Shown in pieces: positions 1 to 8,202 of a DNA stretch of 62,503 bases. This stretch comes from CAZUVM01 sp964623885 (lineage in GTDB: Bacteria > Verrucomicrobiota > Verrucomicrobiia > Limisphaerales > UBA8199), in contig CAZUVM010000224.1 of NCBI GenBank assembly GCA_964623885.1, forward strand, positions 1 to 62,503, written 5' to 3'. How positions within the stretch are numbered: the stretch's first letter is position 1; each line of letters opens with the position of its first letter. The notes below the pieces were generated by a model. That model did not search any database. It was not told the origin of the DNA and saw only the letters and a list, made by a program, of their open reading frames with translations. The position numbers and the translations under genes are program-made.

Positions 1-641
1 GTGGCGTAGGCTTCGTTAAAATCGGTATCGCCTCGGCAAAACACCCGTTTGTGACCAAGCTCGTGGAAAATAACCTCCGCCAGGTCCGGCTCGCTTTGGT
101 TGATAAACGTGTTGAGCACAGGATCCTTGAACCAGCCGAGCGTCGAGTAGGCCTCCACGCCACCGACCGATACATCGTATCCTTTGCGGCGAAGTACAGC
201 CGCGTAATTGGTGGCCCCCGCCTTTGAAAAATAACCGCGGTACTCGAGGCTGCCCACCAGCGGATACCACCAGGTCTTCGGCTGCATTGAGAATTCCTGC
301 GCCGCCTCGACATTCCACACGACAAATGGACGATGCAGGTCAACATACTTCTGATAGTGTCCATCCAGCGGAAGCTTGAGCTCTTTGGCGGCAAAGGTTC
401 GCAATTGGGCAACCAATTCCAGGCGTTGCTTAAGGTCCGACGGAGTATTCGGATCGCTCTGCAGCTTTTCCGTGCGCTCTTCGTGGGCAAAAATCTGATA
501 CTGCCCTTTGGCCGCTTGACCATAGAATTTCCACGTCTGGCAGCCGGAAACACCCACTACTACCGCAAGGAGGAGTAACCCCAACAGCCATTTTTGAAAA
601 CAACTTAATCTATCTTTCAGAGCTTTTAACCTTTGCTTCAT
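1..641 (-). CDS. Predicted zinc aminopeptidase (PF10023-like lipoprotein), 3' end cut off by window edge
   Basis: Translation from the ATG at 641 gives 213 codons before the window edge. The N-terminus is a lipoprotein signal: a hydrophobic run (about 19-31) then V-S-G-C with Cys34 as the likely lipidated residue. A zinc-peptidase motif HELGH lies at about 193-197, followed by GDTDFNEAYA. That matches the HELxH...FNExxA arrangement I associate with the predicted aminopeptidase family COG4324/PF10023, so this is likely an exported envelope metallopeptidase. Substrate unknown. The C-terminal part lies outside the window. The strand is opposite to the next gene, with a 255-bp AT-rich divergent region between them. 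Confidence 0.8.
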   Translation of the reverse strand, partial: MKQRLKALKDRLSCFQKWLLGLLLLAVVVGVSGCQTWKFYGQAAKGQYQIFAHEERTEKLQSDPNTPSDLKQRLELVAQLRTFAAKELKLPLDGHYQKYVDLHRPFVVWNVEAAQEFSMQPKTWWYPLVGSLEYRGYFSKAGATNYAAVLRRKGYDVSVGGVEAYSTLGWFKDPVLNTFINQSEPDLAEVIFHELGHKRVFCRGDTDFNEAYA

Positions 642-732
642 CGACCGCCCGCCAAAATCGGCGAACAGTCCATATTAGAACAGAAATGGGTTTTTCCACT
701 CAATTTCTTAAGGTGCACCATCAGCAACAAAG

Positions 733-796
733 TTATTCACAGGTTTAGACCGCGTTTTTCTGCCTGATTTTCAGCGTTCAAGGCTAGTTATTCACA
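733..796 (+). promoter_or_regulatory. Two DnaA-box-like sites in a divergent intergenic region
   Basis: TTATTCACA occurs at 733-741 and again at 788-796, same orientation, 55 bp apart, both fitting the TTATNCACA DnaA-box consensus. The second is followed by the palindrome GTTAATAAC. The region is AT-rich and separates the aminopeptidase from the response regulator. No dnaA, dnaN or rpmH gene is next to it, so DnaA-linked regulation or chance is as likely as an origin. Confidence 0.35.
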
Positions 797-896
797 TCCT
801 GTTAATAACTCCGCCTCGACTTTGTTCGACATAAACCCAAGAGTCGCTCCAGCCCGAATTCAACGTCGAAGTGCGATCGTTTATGGGGCATCCGTT

Positions 897-1595
897 ATGG
901 CTCGCAGCATCAAAGTTTTAATCGCCGAAGATCATGAGGTCGTCCGTGAGGGGCTCAAGATTTTAATCCGGGCCGAACCCGGTTTCGAAATCGCCGGCGA
1001 AGCCGACACCGGGGCCGACGCTGTTGAGAAAGCACGTAAACTGCAACCCGATGTTGTCCTGCTCGACCTCTCGATGCCTAAAGGCAATGGCCTCGAAGCC
1101 AGCCGTAAAATCCGTCAGGAAGCGCCCAATACCCGTGTTCTTGTTTTATCGGCTTACCAGGACGTCGATCTGGTGCAGCGACTGGTGGAGCTGGGCGTAG
1201 CGGGTTACATGACCAAGCACTCAGCGGCTGACGAACTGCTTACCGCCATTCGCGAGGTTAGCCAGGGTCGCTCCTATTACTGCAGCAGAATTGCTGGCAA
1301 ACTGAAATCTACTCGGCACAACAGTTTCCAAGCTGGCCGCGCCGCTACGGCTCCCGCCCGATTGACCCCGCGCGAGCAGGAGGTTCTTTGCCTGATCGCC
1401 GCAGGCCAACCCAACAAGACGATCGCCAGCAACCTGGGTTTGAGTATCAAGACCGTTGAGAAACATCGCCAGGCCGCCATGGACAAACTCGGTATCCACG
1501 ATACAGCCAGCCTGACCCGTTACGCGTTGGAACGTGGGCTAGTGAAACCCAGCCAGGATCCCTCCACAGCCCTTCCCGCACTGTCAGCTCCGTAA
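897..1595 (+). CDS. NarL/FixJ-family response regulator (REC + LuxR-type HTH)
   Basis: 232 residues. The receiver domain (about 4-120) has the acidic pair E11/D12, the phospho-acceptor D57 in VVLLDLSMPKGNG, and K107 in GYMTKHS. The C-terminal LuxR-type helix-turn-helix begins LTPREQEVLCLIAAGQ and continues with TIASNLGLSIKTVEKH. It should bind DNA when phosphorylated. No histidine kinase is adjacent, so it is an orphan here. I chose the ATG at 897 because REC homology starts immediately after it. The frame is open upstream to 822, but those 25 residues look unlike protein. A GC-rich hairpin follows the stop by about 12 nt. Confidence 0.9.
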   Translation: MARSIKVLIAEDHEVVREGLKILIRAEPGFEIAGEADTGADAVEKARKLQPDVVLLDLSMPKGNGLEASRKIRQEAPNTRVLVLSAYQDVDLVQRLVELGVAGYMTKHSAADELLTAIREVSQGRSYYCSRIAGKLKSTRHNSFQAGRAATAPARLTPREQEVLCLIAAGQPNKTIASNLGLSIKTVEKHRQAAMDKLGIHDTASLTRYALERGLVKPSQDPSTALPALSAP

Positions 1596-1606
1596 TTCCT
1601 GGGAGC

Positions 1607-1623
1607 GCCGGCTTCCAGCCGGC
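1607..1623 (+). terminator. GC-rich hairpin after the response regulator
   Basis: GCCGGC-TTCCA-GCCGGC forms a perfect 6-bp stem with a 5-nt loop, 12 nt after the stop at 1595. There is no U-tract, so a terminator role is only suggested by position. The motif also resembles short dispersed palindromes common in GC-rich genomes. Confidence 0.4.
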
Positions 1624-1693
1624 AGAAACCCAGAATGGCACTTTTTCAATTGGGCCTCGCAAAGGCCGTATCAGGTTGCCGATGTCTTAGCCG

Positions 1694-1740
1694 GAACAAT
1701 TCAGTTTAACCACAGATTCACACAGATAAACACAGATAAA
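1694..1740 (+). repeat. Dispersed CACAGAT-type repeat, copy 1
   Basis: Starting GAACAATTCAGTTTAACCAC and continuing through ATTCACACAGATAAAC, this segment recurs in inverted orientation at about 41,416-41,463 with only a few substitutions over about 45 bp. Both copies are intergenic. The second lies immediately upstream of the sulfatase start. Confidence 0.75.
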
Positions 1741-2050
1741 GAGGGCCTCGAGCGCGGTTCCTGACGTCGCCGACACCATCTCTGAAAGGTGAATCCGCAA
1801 TCGACCTGCCCAGTGTTACCGGGTTGCAGTAAATCTGTGTTCATCTGTGTTTTTCAACTTCATGGATACGGCTTAGGTCTTAAATCGGATTGCCTCTATC
1901 CTTTGCGACCTCTGCGCCCTTTGCGTGAGGCAAGAGTTCGTTTTCGCACTGCGCTTACGACAAACAAACCACAATATTTCTGCCGGATCTCCCTTGAATT
2001 TTTGCTTTGCATTGGCTTGCGGCTCGTGCGCTAGCATCACATCATCAAAT

Positions 2051-3694
2051 ATGCGCGCGCGCTTTCGCTCCAAAATTCCAACGGTCTTCGGGCTGGGACT
2101 CTTTTTGCTGATGATTCCTGTTTTCGCCCACGCCACCGGTTTTCTGCACACCCGCGGCTATGACATCGTTGATGAGCAAGGTCAAAAGGTTTTGCTCCGC
2201 AGCGTGGGTTTGGGCAACTGGTTTCTGCCGGAAGGTTACATGTGGCACTTCGGCGACAAAGGTGACCGACCTCGCCGCATCGAAGCCATTGTCGGCGACT
2301 TGATCGGCCCCGAAGCCGCCGCCCGGTTCTGGACCCAATACCGCCGGCAGTTCATCGCGGAAGCCGACCTCCAGCGCATCGCGGCGCTTGGCTTCAATTG
2401 CGTCCGTCCCGCCTTGAACGCCAGGTTATTCCTCACCGAAGGCGACCACCCAGCCGAGGTGAGGGAAGGTTTTGAACTGCTCGACAACCTGGTGGCCTGG
2501 GCGCGCAAGGCCGGCATTTATGTGATCATCGACATGCATGCAGCGCCGGGCGGGCAAACCGGTGCTAACATCGACGACAGCGCGGACGACCAGCCTCGGT
2601 TGTTCATGGACCCGGCGAACCAGCAGCGCTTGATCGATTTATGGGTGAAGATTGCCTCTCGTTATAAGGATGAACCAACGGTGGGCGGTTACGATCTTCT
2701 CAATGAGCCATTGCCCGAACGAACTGGCGCGGCAGCCAAATACAAAGCCCAGCTCGAGCCACTTTACCAGCGCATTACCGCCGCCATTCGCGCCGTGGAT
2801 CGCAAGCACATGATCACCGTGGAAGGCGCGGATTGGGCGAACGAATGGTCCGTGTTCACGCGCCCGTTCGATCCGAACCTCGTTTACCAGTTCCATTATT
2901 ATTGCTGGGATCGGCCGACGCACTTGAACAGCATCCAAAAATACCTGGATCACCGCCAAAAACTCGGCGCACCGATTTGGGGCGGCGAAACCGGTGAGAA
3001 AGACAGCGCGATCTACTGGGCTACCACGGATTATTTCGAGGCGAACAATGTTGGCTGGTCGTTCTGGCCCTGGAAGAAGATGGACACCGGCAATACGCCT
3101 TACTCGGTCAAAAGCCCTCCGGGCTGGGACGCCATCACCGCGTATTCACGCGGCCAGGGCAAGCCCTCGCGCGAAGAGGCTCAAAAAGCATTTGATGGTT
3201 TGCTTCAGAATATCCGGCTCGAGAACTGCACCTATGTGCCCGCGGTGGTGAACGCCATCTTCCGCCGCGTTCCCGGCCGGATCGAGGCCGAAAACTACGG
3301 GCACCAAGGCCCCGGCCGCTCTTATTATGTGAAAGCGAACGCGCAAAAGTCGGCTCACTACCGAACCTCTGAACCAGTGCCGATCGATCTGATCGGGACT
3401 GGCCGCGGACGCGATTCGAGCCAAGCGATCCGTCTCAGTGCCCAGGAGTGGACAGCTTACCAGGCCAACTGCGAGACCGCACGCTCCTGCGCAGTAACGG
3501 TTCGTGTCAGGGCCGAGAGCGCGCCGGCCTCTTTTACTTTGAACTGCAACGGCCAAACTCAGGATTCCTCGGTGACCGGCACTGCCTGGGCCGAAGTGAA
3601 ACTACAACCGGTGTCCCTTGCGCGCGGAACCAACGATTATGAGCTGCTCGTCCGCCAAGGCACGGTCAGCTTCGATTGGCTCGAATTTGAGTGA
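2051..3694 (+). CDS. Secreted GH5-family glycoside hydrolase with C-terminal carbohydrate-binding-like domain
   Basis: 547 residues. A signal peptide (hydrophobic core about 10-24, FGLGLFLLMIPVFAHA) precedes a cellulase-like (alpha/beta)8 domain. The likely acid/base is E219 in DLLNEP and the nucleophile E313 in WGGETG, with supporting motifs GFNCVRPALN, IDMHAAPGG and FHYYCWD, all typical of GH5 endo- or exo-glucanases. After about residue 410 a beta-sandwich region with GRIEAENYG and a terminal FDWLEFE resembles CBM6/CBM35-type modules. It should cleave beta-glucans or mannans outside the cytoplasm; the exact substrate cannot be read from sequence. The ATG at 2051 is chosen because the signal peptide starts there. 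Upstream codons come from a dispersed repeat. Confidence 0.88.
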   Translation: MRARFRSKIPTVFGLGLFLLMIPVFAHATGFLHTRGYDIVDEQGQKVLLRSVGLGNWFLPEGYMWHFGDKGDRPRRIEAIVGDLIGPEAAARFWTQYRRQFIAEADLQRIAALGFNCVRPALNARLFLTEGDHPAEVREGFELLDNLVAWARKAGIYVIIDMHAAPGGQTGANIDDSADDQPRLFMDPANQQRLIDLWVKIASRYKDEPTVGGYDLLNEPLPERTGAAAKYKAQLEPLYQRITAAIRAVDRKHMITVEGADWANEWSVFTRPFDPNLVYQFHYYCWDRPTHLNSIQKYLDHRQKLGAPIWGGETGEKDSAIYWATTDYFEANNVGWSFWPWKKMDTGNTPYSVKSPPGWDAITAYSRGQGKPSREEAQKAFDGLLQNIRLENCTYVPAVVNAIFRRVPGRIEAENYGHQGPGRSYYVKANAQKSAHYRTSEPVPIDLIGTGRGRDSSQAIRLSAQEWTAYQANCETARSCAVTVRVRAESAPASFTLNCNGQTQDSSVTGTAWAEVKLQPVSLARGTNDYELLVRQGTVSFDWLEFE

Positions 3695-3944
3695 GCAGAG
3701 CTTCTGGTCGCGCGTATCTTCCTGTCCGCAATCTTGCTGTCTTTAGCTTCGCGCATTGAACCCACGAACCTGCCGAGAATCGCGGCGCCTGACTCCCTCG
3801 CCTCCAATGGCCAGTCCGGCTCGGACGAGGAGAGGGGTTGGAGAGAGGAGGTTTTTGGGCGTCTTTTCGATGCTTTTCAGCGAGGGACCGGGTCCCTTGA
3901 GCTTGACGGGCAGCCCATTTTTTCCCATGCTAATGCTCGGAGCT

Positions 3945-4121
3945 ATGGCTTGGTTCTGGAAACCCAAACCTCGACAACGTTTTTACCTGCTGCCCGGCAT
4001 GGGCGGCAGAAATCTGCGTCGTAAACAGAATTTCATTCTGCGCTGGACCATTGTTGCCGGCCTATTTGTATCCGCCATCCTGGCCTGCCTCCTCTACCTC
4101 CTCAATAACCACACCCGCTGA
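3945..4121 (+). CDS. Small single-pass membrane protein, unknown function
   Basis: 58 residues from the ATG at 3945. A basic N-terminal part (KPKPRQRFY, GGRNLRRKQ) is followed by one transmembrane segment (about 34-54, WTIVAGLFVSAILACLLYLL) and a short polar tail, so the basic end probably faces the cytoplasm. In-frame starts also exist at 3870 and 3927. CGGAG precedes 3945 but very closely. The upstream part of the frame crosses a GGAGAGGGG-type dispersed repeat (about 3825-3851), so longer starts are unlikely. I do not recognise a family. Confidence 0.45.
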   Translation: MAWFWKPKPRQRFYLLPGMGGRNLRRKQNFILRWTIVAGLFVSAILACLLYLLNNHTR

Positions 4122-4212
4122 CCCGGTCAATGGCTGTTGGCCCTTGGCTTTTATCTAATGGCTATTCGCGATTCTGGTTATTTCCGATGGCGATTGCTTC
4201 TTCGGATCCCTT

Positions 4213-4276
4213 CACGTTTCACGCATCACGTTTCACCCGCGCATCCCGTATCCAGTATCAATTATCCAGCATCCAG
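4213..4276. repeat. Low-complexity dispersed repeat tract (CACGTTTCACGCATCA / TCCAGCATCCAG)
   Basis: CACGTTTCACGCATCA at 4213-4228 recurs inverted at 37,159-37,174, where it forms the last codons of the GHMP kinase gene. It is followed by TCCAGTATC...TCCAGCATCCAG. The tract fills the gap between the small membrane protein and the 3' end of the exonuclease gene. Confidence 0.6.
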
Positions 4277-4810
4277 TCACCATCCCACCTGCACCGTCAA
4301 TTTTTTCCCGAAACGGTCGCGATAATGTAATTGCCGGTTTTGCACGCCGAATTCGTGCACCCATTTCGTGATCTTCACGTCATAACAGCAATACTCCGCG
4401 ATATCCAGCAGCCTGCCTTGCTTGAACCATTCGATCGCCTGCATTCCCTCGGCCGTCTTCTCCACGCCGAATGTGGCCGTGGCAATCGAATCGAGCGACA
4501 GCCGGTGCTGCAATCGATTCTGCAAATCCACCAGCATGTCCAGCGTGGGTAGCTGCCGAAGATCCAGAGGCGTGTAGCCGTGCAGCACCTCGTAATCGAA
4601 CCGCAAATTGTTGAATCCTACAATCAGGTCGGCTCGCTGTAATTCCCGTACCAAATCATCCACCTGCTTCTCGCCGTAAATCCGGTAATCGCCGCGGCCC
4701 GTGCTATAGGTCACGCCCACGCTCATGCCCATCCGGCTGATTTGGCCCCACCCGCCCACCTCGTCAGCCGAGCGGCATGTCTCCAGATCGAAATACACGA
4801 TGTTCTTCAT
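4277..4810 (-). CDS. DEDDy-type 3'-5' exonuclease-like protein (ribonuclease H-like fold)
   Basis: 177 residues. The three exonuclease motifs are visible: YFDLET near the N-terminus (Exo I, D-x-E), VGFNNLRFDYEVL (Exo II) and YCCYDVKITK (Exo III, Y-x3-D), the pattern of DEDDy exonucleases that degrade DNA or RNA 3'-5' with two metal ions. It is a stand-alone domain without polymerase or helicase parts. The start at 4810 is chosen over the upstream frame start at 4843 because an AGGAAAC ribosome-binding-like sequence lies just before it and homology begins at once (MKNIVYFDLET). It is a single gene between convergent and divergent neighbours. Confidence 0.75.
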   Translation of the reverse strand: MKNIVYFDLETCRSADEVGGWGQISRMGMSVGVTYSTGRGDYRIYGEKQVDDLVRELQRADLIVGFNNLRFDYEVLHGYTPLDLRQLPTLDMLVDLQNRLQHRLSLDSIATATFGVEKTAEGMQAIEWFKQGRLLDIAEYCCYDVKITKWVHEFGVQNRQLHYRDRFGKKLTVQVGW

Positions 4811-4922
4811 CAAGTTTCCTGTCCGATCTTTTTGCCCCGCCACTCTATCGCCGACGGTTTGGTGACGAAATGAAAATTTAGTGCGACCTGCCTCAACGAG
4901 CGCATCTGGTCACAACCATCAA

Positions 4923-4993
4923 GGGGCGGAGACGTCTCGTCCCCGACAGCAAACAAATGAGAGAAGCACGCAGGGACGAGACGTCCCCGCCCC
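4923..4993. repeat. Imperfect 22-bp inverted repeat (REP-like palindrome)
   Basis: Left arm 4923-4944 (GGGGCGGAGACGTCTCGTCCC plus C) pairs with right arm 4972-4993 with two mismatches across a 27-nt spacer. The centre of each arm is itself palindromic (GACGTC). It lies upstream of the Mla-like operon. A related but different GGGGACGACGTGAGGAGTCC palindrome occurs at 46,234-46,304. Confidence 0.75.
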
Positions 4994-5164
4994 GATTGCA
5001 GGGCAACCTGGTGGTGCTTTCAAGATGCTCTCTGCCTCAACCAGACAGGCCGGGGTGAACGCGCAGTTCGGTTTGACCCTTTGGCGCGCGAACGGTACGT
5101 TGCGCCGGTGCAAAAAGGGAATGCCAGCACGTTCGATTCGCCCCACATTCGCTTTTTGCTGCGC

Positions 5165-5968
5165 ATGCCGCTGCCGCAGACGCTGATCCATTATCTCGGG
5201 CGCAAGCTGCTGCGGCTGATGTTGACCATTCAAGGTCTAGGCGCATTTGCCCTCATCACCCTGGGTGTTTTGCTGAGCAAATTCCGCGGAGCAAGGAAGG
5301 TGGTTCATCCGTTGATCCGCCGCGAGATTGCCCGCGCGGGACTGCGGCTATTGCCGATGTTCCTGTTTATGGCCGCCGCGTTGGGCCTGGTAGTCATCGG
5401 CCAGAGCGTCTCGTGGCTGACGCGCGTCGGTGCCATCAATTACCTGGGAACGATCATGGTGCTGGTGGTGGTGCGCGAGCTGGGTCCGCTCATGACGGCG
5501 TTGCTGGTGCTGGCGCGTGTAGGTACGGCGAACGTAGTCGAGCTCGGCACCGCGCGCGCCACCGGCGAAGTCGAAGCGCTCGAAGCGCTCGGCATCGACC
5601 CGGTGCATTATCTCGTCGTGCCAAGGGTGATTGGCATGTCTTTGGCCGTGTTTGCGCTCACGGTCTACCTGATCGTTGGTGCGCTGTTCAGCGGTTATCT
5701 GTGGGCGTTTTTGCAAAACGTGCCGCTGCGGCCGCACGATTACTTCCTGCAACTTGCCGGCTCGTTGAGCGGTCTGGACTTCGCGCTGCTGGCGCTCAAG
5801 AGCATTGCGTTTGGTTTTATCATCGCGATCGTGACCTGTTATCACGGATTGGCCCAGCCGTTGCGGTTGGAAGAAGTTTCGTATGCGACGGTGCGAGCGG
5901 TGGCTCAAAGCGTTATCGCGTGCGTCGTGCTCGACGCGTTGTTCATCGTCATCTATCTTTCTGTCTGA
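5165..5968 (+). CDS. mlaE: MlaE-family ABC transporter permease (phospholipid/lipid transport)
   Basis: 267 residues from the ATG at 5165; an in-frame TTG at 5081 would give 295. Several membrane segments are visible (LTIQGLGAFALITLGVLL, MFLFMAAALGLVVIGQ, VIGMSLAVFALTVYLIVGA, a terminal VIACVVLDALFIVIYLSV). The family hallmark GTARATGEVEALEALGIDP is intact. In Mla systems this permease moves phospholipids between the inner membrane and a periplasmic MCE protein. The stop overlaps the next ATG (TGATG at 5966-5970), so translation is coupled to the ATPase. No STAS-domain protein (MlaB) is present here. Confidence 0.88.
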   Translation: MPLPQTLIHYLGRKLLRLMLTIQGLGAFALITLGVLLSKFRGARKVVHPLIRREIARAGLRLLPMFLFMAAALGLVVIGQSVSWLTRVGAINYLGTIMVLVVVRELGPLMTALLVLARVGTANVVELGTARATGEVEALEALGIDPVHYLVVPRVIGMSLAVFALTVYLIVGALFSGYLWAFLQNVPLRPHDYFLQLAGSLSGLDFALLALKSIAFGFIIAIVTCYHGLAQPLRLEEVSYATVRAVAQSVIACVVLDALFIVIYLSV

Positions 5969-6759
5969 TGGCCGAGGGTCCCGCTCAAGCAACCGCGCCC
6001 GCGCTCCGCATGGAAGGAGTGGCGGTCGGCTCGCTGCAGGACCTCGAAGCGGTGGTCATTGAAGGGGTGAATTGGACGGCGCAAACAGGTGATTACTGGA
6101 TCCTGGCGGGACTGCAGGGCTCCGGCAAAAGCGATTTCCTGATGATGACCGGCAGCCTCACCGCGCCGTTGCGCGGGCAGTACTGGTTGTTTGGCGAGCC
6201 GATACCCATCTTTGACGAAGCCCGCCTGAAAACCCGGCTCCGCCTGGGTCTCGTGTTCGATGGCGGCCAATTGTTTAATCACCTCACGGTGCGCGAAAAC
6301 GTGGCGTTGCCGTTGCGTTATCATCATAACCTGGACCGCGCCCAGGCCGAACCGCAGGTGCAGCCCTGGCTCGAGGCCCTCGAACTTGGGCCGTGGGCCG
6401 ACAGCACGCCGGGCGCCATCGGGCGGCATTGGCAAAAACGCGTCGGGCTGGCGCGCGCGCTGGTGTTGCAGCCGGAGATTTTGCTGGTGGACAATCCATT
6501 GGCCGGGCTGGACTGGCGGCATACGAACTGGTGGCTGGATTTTTTCGACAAGCTTTCGCGCGGCCATCCGCTGCTCCAAAACCGGCCGATCACACTGGTG
6601 GTTACCACCTCAAATTTGCACCCCTGGATTCGTCGTGCCCGTCAATTTGCGGTCCTGAGGGACCGGCGGTTTTCCGTGCTGGGTACATGGTCCGAGGTGG
6701 AAGCCGCCAAACGTGAACTGGTGCAGGAACTAATGCCGCTTGAGATGAAGGAATCCTGA
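5968..6759 (+). CDS. MlaF-position ABC ATPase with degenerate catalytic motifs
   Basis: 263 residues, starting in the TGATG overlap with the permease. Walker A is good (GLQGSGKSD, K54). Most other nucleotide-hydrolysis motifs depart from consensus: the Q-loop region reads VFDGGQLF with D98 where Gln is usual; the signature is IGRHWQ (151-156) instead of LSGGQ; Walker B reads LLVDNPLAGLD with Asn176 in place of the catalytic Glu; and the H-loop region reads VVTTSNLHPW without the usual Thr-His-Asp. The D-loop (AGLD) remains. Position and length make it the Mla ATPase, but it may hydrolyse ATP slowly or act mainly by binding. Confidence 0.82.
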   Translation: MAEGPAQATAPALRMEGVAVGSLQDLEAVVIEGVNWTAQTGDYWILAGLQGSGKSDFLMMTGSLTAPLRGQYWLFGEPIPIFDEARLKTRLRLGLVFDGGQLFNHLTVRENVALPLRYHHNLDRAQAEPQVQPWLEALELGPWADSTPGAIGRHWQKRVGLARALVLQPEILLVDNPLAGLDWRHTNWWLDFFDKLSRGHPLLQNRPITLVVTTSNLHPWIRRARQFAVLRDRRFSVLGTWSEVEAAKRELVQELMPLEMKES

Positions 6760-6763
6760 TCGC

Positions 6764-8044
6764 ATGGCACTGCAAGATCTGACACCGCAATTGCGCACTC
6801 GCCTCAGCCGGATGGAGCGGGCTGTAGGCTGGTTTGTGATGGTGGCGCTCATCGCGCTGGTGTGCGGCTTTGTCTACTACGTCTATACCGCCGCGGAACG
6901 CAAAGGTTGGTTCCTGACGAAAGCCAAATACTTCACTTTTCTCGAAAGCGCATCCGGGCTGAAACCGGGCGACCCGGTGAAATTGATGGGCTTTGATGTC
7001 GGTCAGATCACCCGAATCGACGCGCAACCGCCGTGGGATCCTTATGATGTCTATATCGAGTTCAACGTCAAATCGCCCTATTACGGCTATCTGTGGACGA
7101 CCGGCTCGGTTGTTCGTGTGGCTTCCGCAACGCTGCTGGGCAATCGCGAACTGGAAGTGACTAAAGGCACGGGCGGCTATGCCACCTACATTTTCTCTCC
7201 TTTGCGCGAAGTCACTTTGGCTGAGGCGCAGGAACTGCCCGACGCCTCGGACTGGGTGCTCGCTCAGGAAATTGTTGCGCGAGACGGCACCAATCTTTTG
7301 GCCAAACCAAGGCACCCGCTGAAGAATCTCGCGGCGTTCGGCGAAGCCGGTTACACAAACCTGTTCATCATGAACACGAATAAAACGGTGCGCCGCAAAT
7401 CGATGACCGGCATTTGGAATCCACAGGGGCGTCACTATGACGGATATACGTTCGAGACCAAACCCTATTGGCTGCATTCGGATGAGTCGCCGACTGTGAC
7501 CGAGCAGTTGCAGAATGTCGTCAATGAGGTTGAAGCGGCCCTCCCAAGCATTCTCGAGCTTACCAATCAGCTCGCCGCTGTGCTGGCCAATGGCGTCGAA
7601 CTCACCTCGAATTTAAATGTTGTCGCCGTATCAGCCCGTCCGGCGGTGACTAATTTGGCCGCGGCCACCGCCCGATTGGATCGACCCGGCGGCCTCGGCG
7701 AATGGCTGTTGCCGACCAATCTCAATTCCCAGCTTGCAGGGACGCTCACCAACGCCAATGTCGCCCTTGCCTCGGTGAACACAAATCTCAACGCCACGTT
7801 TGAAAACCTTGGCCGCACTTTGGACAACCTTGCGGACATCACCAGCAACTTGAATCACCAGGTTGCAATCAATACGAACCTCGTAACCTCAGTGTCCGAT
7901 GCGATTGTTCATAGTGACGAGTTCATTCAGGGACTGAAACATTTTTGGCTCTTCCGTCACTTGTTTAAGACGACACCGACCAATGCGCCGCCCGCCGCGC
8001 CGCGTCATCCCCTCGTTTCGCCGAAAGAAAAAGGACAGCGTTGA
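6764..8044 (+). CDS. MCE/MlaD-family periplasmic lipid-binding protein
   Basis: 426 residues starting 4 nt after the ATPase stop, with AAGGAA upstream. One N-terminal transmembrane anchor (about 22-44, GWFVMVALIALVCGFVYYVY) is followed by an MCE domain (about 55-135; ASGLKPGDPVKLMGFDVGQI and LLGNRELEV are typical). A long C-terminal region is rich in N-L-x-x-x-T heptad-like repeats (about 245-395, for example NLNATFENLGRTLDNLADI), probably helical or coiled coil, and could form a bridge or tube as in other long MCE proteins. It ends in a Pro-rich basic tail. It should shuttle lipids across the periplasm with the two upstream gene products. Confidence 0.85.
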   Translation: MALQDLTPQLRTRLSRMERAVGWFVMVALIALVCGFVYYVYTAAERKGWFLTKAKYFTFLESASGLKPGDPVKLMGFDVGQITRIDAQPPWDPYDVYIEFNVKSPYYGYLWTTGSVVRVASATLLGNRELEVTKGTGGYATYIFSPLREVTLAEAQELPDASDWVLAQEIVARDGTNLLAKPRHPLKNLAAFGEAGYTNLFIMNTNKTVRRKSMTGIWNPQGRHYDGYTFETKPYWLHSDESPTVTEQLQNVVNEVEAALPSILELTNQLAAVLANGVELTSNLNVVAVSARPAVTNLAAATARLDRPGGLGEWLLPTNLNSQLAGTLTNANVALASVNTNLNATFENLGRTLDNLADITSNLNHQVAINTNLVTSVSDAIVHSDEFIQGLKHFWLFRHLFKTTPTNAPPAAPRHPLVSPKEKGQR

Positions 8045-8170
8045 GCAATCTTACGGCGAGCGGACGCAATAGGAAGCTTCAGAAGCGTCTGATTGGGAGA
8101 ATGATTGCTGCTCCGAGTTGGGAAAAGGCCGACGGCCAGGAAAACTCGTGAGCGCTGCGCGCCGGGACGT

Positions 8171-8202
8171 CGCGCGGTTACAGGTTTGTTTAATTTGCTA
8201 TA
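8171..8202 (+). repeat. 32-bp exact dispersed repeat, copy 1
   Basis: A segment beginning CGCGCGGTTACAGGTTTG and ending AATTTGCTATA is identical to 48,810-48,841 in the same orientation. Here it supplies the last codons and stop of the broken aspartic protease gene on the minus strand. A shorter related piece (CCGGGACGTCGCGCG) occurs at 8162-8176 and again at about 49,487-49,501. Confidence 0.85.

Larger units (their letters stand above)
1596..2050. other. 455-bp intergenic region made largely of dispersed-repeat-like sequence
   Basis: No convincing gene. It holds the hairpin at 1607-1623, a CACAGAT-rich repeat at about 1694-1740 with a second copy near 41,405-41,463, an inverse-sense stretch at about 1831-1856 (AAATCTGTGTTCATCTGTG), and a CTCTGCGCCCTTTGCGTGAG-like stretch at about 1911-1931. 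The frame of the next gene is open back to 1925 only because it crosses this repeat. Confidence 0.7.
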
